The notes under the pieces are model-generated. The model was not told where the DNA came from, made no database searches, and saw nothing but the letters and a program-made list of their open reading frames with translations. From contig CM065817.1 of the NCBI GenBank assembly GCA_033398695.1, positions 66,204,001 through 66,268,000 of the forward strand: a stretch of 64,000 nucleotides of DNA. Direction: 5' to 3'. This document shows positions 55,227 through 64,000 of the stretch, piece by piece (position 1 is the first letter of the stretch; every line of letters begins with the position of its first letter). The stretch is from Orobanche coerulescens. Its lineage: Eukaryota; Streptophyta; Magnoliopsida; Lamiales; Orobanchaceae. The translations under genes and the position numbers were made by a program.

Positions 55227-57743
55227 TATATATATATATATATATATTATGTAAAGTGTGTGTGTGTGTGTCATGTGGGTATATATATTTATATATATAT
55301 ATATATATAATATACATACATCACATTTATATATATATATATGTGATGTATGTATATTATATATATATGTGTATACGGGTAAATACGAGTATAGTATGTG
55401 TTTCGTGTTGGAATCGGAGTTATCTATTATGTTGTTTTCGGTCGATATCGTGTTATCGAATGAATTGTATTTCATTCAAGGTTGTTCGGGTGCTTGTGAT
55501 TGTCGGAGGACGCCGTTGATCGATTCGTGGTAGAGGTTGATCGTGGAAGGACTTTCTCGCCTTCGGTTTGAGGCAAGTTTTATACTTGTACTAGTCAATG
55601 AGATTAATGTTATCATATATGTGTATGAATGTGTGTACCATTTCGAGACTTGGTCTCTTTATGATTTTGTTGATATCAGGGGATTGTTTGATACGATACC
55701 CTTCGGCAAATTATGCCAAATATTATTGTTGTTCGTAAATGGCCAATTTAAGGCATTGCGATACTTGTTGGTAATATATTGTCGATAGCCGGTTCGCGGT
55801 ATCGACATATCGAATGTTATTGTTGATTGATGTTCCATTGAAATATTGTTGTCGATAGCCGGTTCGCGGCATCGACGTATCGATTGTTATTGTTGATTGA
55901 TGTTCCATCAAGATATTGTTGTGAATAGTCGTCATTGATATCAGTGTTTTTTCTATTTATGTCGATTGGCGATTGAAGGCATTGACGTATTCGATTATCA
56001 TCTTCGTTATCGGTAACCGATTAAAAGTGCCGAGACATCCGTTGTATAATTGTTATCGGTTAACCATTCTAAAGGTAATCGATGTATTGAATTGGGATTT
56101 TCAAGCTAATTCCCATCCGTTGTATAATTATTATCGATTGTCCGCTCTAAAGGTAATCGATATATTGAATTGGGATTATCAAAGCTAATTCCCATCCGTT
56201 GTATAATTGTTATCAATTGACCGTCCTGAAGGTAATCGAGGTATTGAATTGGGACTGTGGAGGATAGTTCCCATCCGTTGAATTATTATTGTCGTGTTGG
56301 CCGACTCAAGGCAGCACACTATTATTCTTGTGAACTTGGTAATTTTCTGATCGTTGAGGGTTTGAGGATTTCCCGGATTGTTGTGTTGTGATTATTGCTC
56401 GTGTTAATCGGTCCTTAGGGATTTTGATCCCAGGATGGTTGTTTTGAATATCGTTGGTCGTGTCGATCTTTCATTATTCGTATGTCATCATTCACTTGGT
56501 GAGTCGTATGATCCGTATTGGTTGTGTTATCCTTTGAGTTTCGTTGTCATGTTGCATCGTGACATATGTGGAATCATATTTGCGTGCCGATTGGTTATTG
56601 TGTAGGATTTTTAGCCGGGCACACGATGGTCATCATGCGTGGATGTTTCCGCATTGGACCGTGCACACGAGACATAGTTCGTGAGGCTAATTAGGTACAT
56701 TGTCCCACGTATATTATGGATTCCATATACGGGGTGGACATGTGCACGGACACATTTCCGGATCGGGCGTACTGTGATGTCCCTCTTGAGTCATATTGTT
56801 TTGGTCGTTCATAATCTATGTTGTATTGGATATGTCCGACGATTCGCGACTGGTCGTTCATACGCCAAGGGGTATGTTCGATAGTTGGGTTTGTTTCTAT
56901 GAGATCTGTATTGTGATGATTTACAGCTTCGGGCCGTTCGGCTTTCAGGCCATCGTGATATTTTGGCAGCTTCGGGCTGTTCGGCTTTCAGGCCATCGTA
57001 ATATTTTGGCAGCTTCGGCTGAGGGCTTTCAGGCCATTATGATGTATTGGTATTTCCGTTGGAGCCTTCGGGCATTGTGATTCTTATTTATTTCAGCGTT
57101 TGTTTGGTTTACCTTCGGGTAATGTATTGTTGTGTTCTATATTTATGATTCGCCGTTGGGCACTTATGTTCTAACCTATTGAGCAGGTATTGATCGTATG
57201 CCGTGGGCATAGTGTTCCATGAATGCTCGATTGTTACTTTGGTTTGTGAGCATCTCGTACTACCATTGTTTTACTGTTCATTCTGCCTTTGGATGCATAT
57301 CATGTTGTACATGTATTTGGTATACATTATCTGGATGACTGACCCCGTGGGGGAGGAAAATGTTTTCATGTTTTAGGTGCTTGCGAGAAGAGAGTTGGGA
57401 CACAGGGGCATGACGATGGCGACGAGGCATTCGAGCGATACTAGTCCGAGATATTTTGGGTTCATGTCGGCCAGACAGTTTGGAGTACTCCAATTTTGTT
57501 CAGTCGTTGTCGTTTTATATTATCCGAGCAAGGCTCGTGGATGTTGTTGTATTTTATTTTGGCCATGTAGGCCCATCCTTGTCTTTGAAATTCCATATCG
57601 GAATAGTATGTCGGACATCATTGTAGGGTCTGTGATTTCCTATTTTGGTCAGTTTGTTGTATTTTAGTCGTGTTCGCCTGGTGGATCACCTGCTGTGGGG
57701 TCCACGGCACTGTAATAACCCAATGGGATTTGGGGGTGTTACA
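55227..57743 (+). repeat. Element A copy 2, 3' part of the 5' LTR
   Basis: Matches 2444-4977 with the same microsatellites, TA inverted repeat (about 55308-55370) and 70-, 79- and 43-bp tandem arrays. Ends TGTTACA at 57743; primer site TAGTATCAGAGCATTGGG at 57749-57766. Confidence 0.88.
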
Positions 57744-58224
57744 GAAGATAGTATCAGAGCATTGGGTTGTGAGATACCCTGATATGTGAGTTATGTGGCT
57801 CTACCGACGCGGTAGTAGTGGGGCTGTCAGGTTATGACAACCTGGGCAGTTGGGTTTTGTGAGTCGTGATAGTGGACGACTGTATGAATCATTCTTTGAT
57901 CGAGTCATCGTCAGTGAAGACTAGTATCGCAAGACCTCGATGCTTCGTATGACTTGTGTAAGGACTCTATTCTCTTTTATGTGCATACATTCATTATGTC
58001 ATTGATTATACATGTTTTGTTGAAACCTGTGTGTAACATTTGTGTTACGAGTCATTTATGATTATTTGCTTTGGAGCGTGTGGGCTCTGTATCGGCTATG
58101 ATTAGCGCGATCGACGTGATCGTTTATCTGTTGAGTATGTATACTCGTGTTTGGTTATGACCTAGCATTCTGGCCGTTGAGGCGTATTTGAGCTGTGGTC
58201 ATCATTGAACGTTATTCTTTCATT

Positions 58225-59131
58225 ATGGAAAGAGGACATAATAGAGGGGGTAGAAGCCGTCGAGTGGGCCAAAACCCGAAACTTCGTACCAATACTTCGA
58301 TGGTTGACGAATCATTTTCGGAGTCGTGCTCGAGAACCCACTGATCGTGATTGTGCTTGGAGTGAGTTCAAGACTCTCATGTTAGAGAGGTATTATCCGG
58401 CTCCACTTCGTGAAGCCAAGTTGTCGGAGGTTTTGAACCCCGAATCCATTGAGGACGAGGGTGTTATTGTTATCGCTGAAAAGTTTCAAGGACTTCTTCA
58501 GTTTACTTCATCTGTTATCCGTACTGAGGCGAATAAGATCAAGTATTTCAGCAAGAGGTTGAAACCGCAGTTGAGGATGCAGTTGTTCATTCACAATTGT
58601 AACTCACTTGGCGAATTCATCGAGAAGGCTCTTGGAGCAGAGCTTTCGATCAAGGAGCTTACTCAGAAGGATCCTTCAGTTTCTTCTGGTGAGAGGACTA
58701 GGATGTTGATTTGTTCAGAGGGACATCAGGCTCCGACGTCCCAGAGGTCATTTTCTAGTCGACTTCGTGCTGGGAAAGCATCTTCTTCTCAGGCGACGAG
58801 TTCGACTATTATTTGTTTTAACTATGATTCAGCGGGGTATGTGAGTACTCGATGTACGGTGCCAGCTATTATTTATTTTCTGTGTGGGAGGCAGGGACAC
58901 CTTCAGAAATACTGCAGGAGTTCTAGTGCTAGTAGATCTCGAGAGAGCTCACGGGCCTCGAGAGATTTTGTTGCTTCAGTCCGTACTTCATCCAAGGGGT
59001 CATATCGGGCTTCGGGAGCCAGAGGTATGGACAACCGAGGAGGGGCGGCGAGTTTAGATTTGGGTCTTCTTCGAGTCGATGAGATCGAGGAGCTCGATGA
59101 TCTGGAGGAGGTTGATTCCGGGTACATTTGA
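58225..59131 (+). pseudogene. gag: Truncated gag of element A, copy 2
   Basis: As in copy 1, the native-looking start ATG 58225 (MERGHNRGGRSRRV) stops at TGA 58342-58344 after a probable internal deletion. The downstream frame is open without interruption to 59131, longer than in copy 1. It carries the second half of the gag core (AWSEFKTLMLERYYP near 58350-58395, FSKRLKPQLRMQLF near 58545-58585), a Ser-rich linker, and two degenerate zinc knuckles: CFNYDSAGYVSTRC lacks the second Cys and the His, and the second keeps only C, H and C (CGRQGHLQKYC). The C-terminus is acidic. It might be translated from an internal start, but no evidence supports this. Confidence 0.82.
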
Positions 59132-59783
59132 GATGTAATCTTGATTTGTATTTTCCTTGTCTTTCGGATTGATGTTTGACTCCGTCTGTATTTTAGTATT
59201 GTGGTTGCGAACCATTTATGGTCGATCTATCTTGTAATGATTGTATCTGAGAATCTTGACACTTGAGTCATTTGATGTGATTTCCTTCCTTTTGGTCCTG
59301 TACCCGAGATTTTTGTGATGATCTGGGTAATTGTTCATTGTGATTCAAGACATCAAGTCGTGAGGACTTGGGCATGTAGTTGATATGGTCCCGAGGACTA
59401 TTCGTGCATTGTTATTTTCTTTTGTGGTGCGAGTCCGTGATTGCATGGGCGTCCGATGCTGACGAGAACGGGGAAGTGTACACCAATGGTTGTAGGCATG
59501 TACAATGAGCGGCTCCCTCGGGATGTGTACGCCGGTGTTACTAGTCATGCGGTTAGTACGACTTCCTGGCTGGTCTCTAGCAGGAGAGTCATGATTCGGC
59601 TAATCTCGCACTTGGTTGAGTGTCTTTATCACTTGATTTTTTCGCCTTGTTCAGGCAGAGGAGACGTGGGGACCCGTAGGGTCAGCCCAGTTACTCAGGC
59701 GGAATTGCTCGTATTGAGGAGTATTCCTGGAGATGTTGTTTTCTTATCCTGACGGATAGTCCGTACCCCGACTTGAGCACCCT
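59132..59783 (+). other. Non-coding internal region of element A copy 2
   Basis: Near-identical to 6362-7013; no pol motifs. Confidence 0.6.
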
Positions 59784-59821
59784 GAGTTTCGGGGACGAAA
59801 ATCTTTTTAAGGGGGGGAGTA
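59784..59821 (+). promoter_or_regulatory. Pre-PPT hairpin (one arm mutated) and polypurine tract, copy 2
   Basis: GAGTTTCG pairs with CGAAAATC, one mismatch (C to A) relative to copy 1. AAGGGGGGGAGTA abuts the 3' LTR. Confidence 0.75.
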
Positions 59822-60306
59822 TATAATATCCGGGGGTAATTTTTTTTCGTGTTACTGTTGAGTTATACGTATTCATTTGGAATTATACAAATGTTGTTGT
59901 TTGGACCAATACAATGTATATTGTATTAGAATATTTCGGGATCGAAATATTTTTACTGGTCGTCGGTTTGGTTTCGTCATTTGGTTGTTGCTTGGCGAGT
60001 TTGGAATTTTGGCTAAGTTTATAGCCATAACGTACGCTACCTGTGTAGCATTACGTACGCTAATTTGTTGCGATTACGTACGTTACGTCCTGAGGTTTAC
60101 GTACGTAATGCGTGGTCGGTGGTAGGAACCTTCCTCGTAGTCAACTTTCGGCCGGTAGGGCCAGGGTATCTTTGAGGTATCATTTATATATATATATATT
60201 ATCATCTTTGTCATGTTATTTCTCTCACTTCACATGACATTTTCTCTCTCCCTCTCACGTTGTCATTATACATCTCTTTCTCACTTTCCTCTCTCACTCC
60301 CTCACG

Positions 60307-60348
<42 letters not shown>

Positions 60349-63300
60349 TCTCACGTTCTTTCACTTGCTATCATCCTCTCTCTCTCGTTCTCTCTCTCTC
60401 TCTCTTATCCTTCTCTCTCGTTTTTTTTTCTTTTTCGACGAGGTAGAGTTAAGGACGGGCAGTCGGCTTCTTCATAGTTTCTGACGGATTTGGAGTTGGC
60501 ACGGAGTAGAGGACTGACGTCTCCGGCGACGACCGGAACTCGACGGCGGCATGGTGGACTGGAGCTGTTCCGGCCTTTGCTCAGGCGTCGGCGCTCTTCA
60601 TGGTTTCCATCCATGGACGTGGCTCCATTGATTCCGGCGACCGGATGTGGTTTCTGTCCGGAACGGACGGCAGAACGGAGGCTTGACAGATTTTCGGCGA
60701 GGAGTTGAAGGCGGAGATGGAGTTGGGTGAAAACCGGCCATGGACGGAAACGGGCTGGAGTTGGACGAGGTCCGGCGGGTCAGTTTTTCCGGCGGCCGAG
60801 TTCCAGCAGGAGAGTTGTTTTCTGACCAGATTCCGGCGAGGGTAACCGGCCGATCGGCTCTTCTGGTAAGTTTCTTGTGCAGGTGTGTGTATATATATAT
60901 ATTATGTGCACAGTGTGTTGAGTGTATAAATATATATATATATATTGTGTGTGTTTCGTGTGTGTGTGTGTTATATATATATATAGTGTGTAAGTAGTGT
61001 GTATATGTGCAGTGAAGGTATATATATATATATATATAATATGTAAAGTATGTGTGTGTCATGTGGGTATATATATATATGTGATGTATGTATATTATAT
61101 ATATGTGTGTATACGGGTAAATACGAGTATAGTATGTGTTTCGTGTTGGAATCAGAGTTATCTTATGTTGTTTTCGGTCGATATCGTGTTATCGAATGAA
61201 TTGTATTTCATTCAAGGTTGTTCGAGTGCTTGTGATTGTCGGAGGACGCCGTTGATCGATTCGTGGTAGGACGTTGATCGTGGAAGGACTTTCTTGCCTT
61301 CGGTTTGAGGCAAGTTTTATACTTGTACTAGTCAATGAGATTAATGTTATCATATATGTGTATGAATGTGTGTATCATTTCGAGACTTGGTCTCTTTATG
61401 ATTTTGTTGATATCAGGGGATTGTTTGATACGATACCCTTCGGCAAATTATGCCAAATATTATTGTTGTTCGTAAATGGACGATTTAAGGCATTGCGATA
61501 CTTGTTGGTAATATATTTGTCGATAGCCGGTTCGCGGTATCGACATATCGATTGTTATTGTTGATTGATGTTCCACTGATATTGTTGTCGATAGCCGGTT
61601 CGCGGCATCGACGTATCGATTGTTATTGTTGATTGATGTTCCATCAAGATATTGTTGTGAATCGTCGTCATTGATATCAGTGTTTTTTCTATTGATGTCG
61701 TATTAGCCGATTGAAGGCATTGACGTATTCGATTATCATCTTCGTTATCGGTAACCGATTAAAAGTGCCGAGACATTCGTTGTATAATTGTTATCGGTTA
61801 ACCATTCTAAAGGTAATCGATGTATTGAATTGGGATTTTCAAGCTAATTCCCATCCGTTGTATAATTATGATCGATTTTCCGCTCTAAAGGTAATCGATC
61901 TATTGAATTGGGATTATCAAAGCTAATTCCCATCCGTTGTATAATTGTTATCGATTTATCGTCCTGAAGGTAATCGAGGTATTGAATTGGGACTGTGGAG
62001 GATAGTTCCCATCCGTTGAATTATTATTGTCGTGTTGGCCGACTCAAGGCAGCACACTATTATTCTTGTGAACTCGGTAATTTTGTGATCGTTGAGGGTT
62101 TGAGGATTTCCCTATTTTGTTGTGTTGTGATTATTTCTCGTGTTAATCGGTCCTTAGGGATTTTGATCCCAGGATGGTTGTTTTGAATATCGTTGGTCGT
62201 GTCGATCTTTCATTTTTCGTATGTCATCGTTCACTTGGTGAGTCATATGATCCGTATTGGTTGTGTTATCCTTTGAGTTTCGTTGTCATGTTGCATCCTG
62301 ACATATCTGGAATCATATCTACGTGCCGATTGGTTATTGTGTAGGATTTTTAGCCGGGCACACGATGGTCATCATGCGTGGATGTTTCCGCATTGGACCG
62401 TGCACACCAGACGTAGTTCGTGAGGCTAATTAGGTACATTATCCCACGTATATTCTGGATTCCATATACGGGGTGGACATGTGCATGGACACATTTCCGG
62501 ATCGGGCGTACTGTGATGTCCCTCTTGAGCCATATTGTTTTGGTCGTTCATAATCTATGTTGTATTGGATATGTCCGACGATTTGCAACTGGTCATTCAT
62601 ACACCAAGGGGTATGTTCGATAGTTGGGTTTGTTTCTTTGAGATCTATATTATGATGATTTACAGCTTCGGGCTGTTCGGCTTTCAGGCCATCGTGATAT
62701 TTTGGCAGCTTCGGGCTGTTCGGATTTCAGGACATCGTGATATTTTGGCAGCTTCGGCTGAGGGCTTTCAGGCCATTGTGATGTATCGGTATTTCCGTTG
62801 GAGCCTTCGGGCATTGTGATTCTTATTTATTTCAGCGTTGGTTTGGTTTACCTTTGGGTAATGTATTGTTGTGTTCTATATTGATGATTCGCCGTTGGGC
62901 ACTTATGTTCTAACCTATTGAGTAGGTATTGATCGTATGCCGTGGGCATAGTGTTCCACGAATGCTCGATTCTTACTTTGGTTTGTGAGCATCTCGTACT
63001 ACCATTGTTGTACTGTTCATTCTGCCTTTAGATGCATATCATGTTGTACATGTATTTGGTATTCATTATCTGGATGGACCGACCAGTGGCGGAACATGTT
63101 TTCATGTTTTAGGTGCTTGCGAGGAGAGAGTTGAGACACAGGGGCATGACGATGGTGACGAGGCATTCGAGCGATACTAGTCCGAGATATTTTGGGTTCA
63201 TGTCGGCCAGACAGTTTGGAGTACTCCAATTTTGTTCAGTCGTTGTCGTTTTGTATTATCCGAGCAAGGCTCGTGGATGTTGTTGTTTTTTATTTTGGCC

Positions 63301-63479
63301 ATGTAGGCCCATCCTTGTCGTTGAAATTCCATATCGGAATAGTATGTCGGACATCATAGTAGGGTCTGTGATTTCCTATTTTGGTCAGTTTGTTGTATTT
63401 TAGTCGTGTTTGCCTGGTGGATCACCTGGTGTGGGGTCCACGGCACTGTAATAACCCAATGGGATTTGGGGGTGTTACA
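59822..63479 (+). repeat. Element A copy 2, complete 3' LTR
   Basis: 3658 bp, TATAATATCC to GGGGGTGTTACA; the only complete LTR A in the window. It has the quartet at 60028-60108, TA run 60184-60200, CT-rich tract, GC-rich leader (60460-60880), TA/TG microsatellites and the 70-, 79- and 43-bp tandem arrays. The uninterrupted TA-rich site at about 61019-61038 shows where G inserted in the 5' LTR. Confidence 0.92.
60028..60108 (+). repeat. Quartet of ACGTACGT palindromes, LTR A copy 2
   Basis: Same four 12-mers and exact 23-bp steps as 7258-7338. Confidence 0.9.
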
Positions 63480-64000
63480 GTTAGAGCTTGGTTTGGTATG
63501 ACCGTGTGCATCGGTGATTATTCCGTTATGTGTCGGTTGTTTAATGTATTGTTACCTTGCTTCCATTTTTGTGAATTTCGTGGACGAGGTCGAAGGTAAT
63601 ACCTATACTATTTTGACTTCTGTATTTTCTCTTTCTCGATTCTTTCGACTCGCTCGTGTTCGTTGATACTTTCTGAACTTGTTCTGTATTTCGGTTTCAT
63701 CATTCGAATGAGCTGTGATCTTGTTTTGGGTCGATATGGTTATCGCTGTGACTTTTCCGAGTCCGGTTCGATTCTTGTGAACCTTGTTCGGAAGTAACAT
63801 CTTTTGTTTCTACTAGTTCTTTTATTCGAAGTGGATCGGATTTTGATCTTCTGTATTTTCGACTATGTCGACTCGTTTATGTTCGTTGACATTTTCTGAG
63901 CTTGTCCTGCCCCTTGCTTTTGTTGATCGAACGAGTGTGGTATTGTTTCGGAATAACTCGTTTGTCGTTGTGACTTTTCAATTGCTATTCCCTTTCCTGT
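63480..64000 (+). mobile_element. E-like element internal fragment, runs off the window
   Basis: 63810-64000 matches 34995-35184 in the post-gag region of element E. 63601-63790 looks like a diverged tandem copy of 63810-64000 (shared TTCTGTATTTTC, GTTCGTTGA, GTGACTTTTC). Element A copy 2 therefore appears to have inserted into, or been joined to, an E-family element. No coding frame is recognised. Confidence 0.65.

Larger units (their letters stand above)
52705..63479 (+). mobile_element. Element A copy 2 (gag-only gypsy), near-duplicate of copy 1
   Basis: 5' LTR 52705-52837 plus 55227-57743 (split by solo LTR G copy 2; the first 1.1 kb of the LTR is missing), internal 57744-59821, complete 3' LTR 59822-63479. 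The internal order is the same as in copy 1. Because both copies carry G at the same site in the 5' LTR but not in the 3' LTR, they derive from one duplicated segment rather than two independent insertions. Confidence 0.9.

Overview
The window is heterochromatin-like plant DNA made almost entirely of nested LTR retrotransposons. I see no host protein gene, tRNA, rRNA or CRISPR array. The elements are Ty1-copia and Ty3-gypsy with plant-type initiator-tRNA primer sites (TGGTATCAGAGC and close variants). Two gypsy elements carry chromodomain-type integrase tails. This suggests an angiosperm, probably a eudicot; the species cannot be told from the sequence. Every coding region is broken or partial.

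Layout, left to right. (1) 1-9425: element A copy 1, a gag-only gypsy element with long LTRs. Its 5' LTR is split by solo LTR G (22-2443). (2) 9426-32979: element B, a second gag-only gypsy element. Its 5' LTR is truncated on the left by the junction with A and split by a minus-strand copia element (Copia-1, 10567-25813). Copia-1 is itself split, inside its integrase gene, by a chromodomain gypsy element C (14778-20725). (3) 32980-33885: a copia LTR tail (Copia-2) and a minus-strand LTR fragment (D'). (4) 33886-47753: element E (gag plus 3' LTR). Its LTR is split by a full-length minus-strand Tekay/Del-like chromovirus F (36118-45593, perfect 5-bp target duplication CCGAT). (5) 47754-52704: LTR D, split by solo LTR H (49459-52390, perfect target duplication ACCCC). 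(6) 52705-63479: element A copy 2, again with a G solo LTR at the same site, nearly identical to copy 1. (7) 63480-64000: internal sequence of an E-like element running off the window.

The most unusual structure is in the LTRs. Families A, F, G and H carry short CG-rich palindromes (consensus TWRCGNNCGYWA) in groups of four at a pitch of almost exactly 23 bp: a conserved 12-mer plus an unconserved 11-bp spacer. They lie upstream of a TATA-like sequence. B carries pairs of a sister palindrome at 21-23 bp repeated about every 77 bp, and E carries looser versions. G stacks four quartets and a pair in a module of about 134 bp with inverted repeats in its spacers. The elements also share a small hairpin just before the polypurine tract, with a compensatory base-pair change between families.

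How the parts relate: A, B and E keep LTRs, primer site and/or polypurine tract and a gag-derived segment but no pol, so they would depend on enzymes from an autonomous relative. F has the matching primer site, pre-polypurine hairpin and related gag, so its family is the best visible candidate helper, although this F copy is itself dead.
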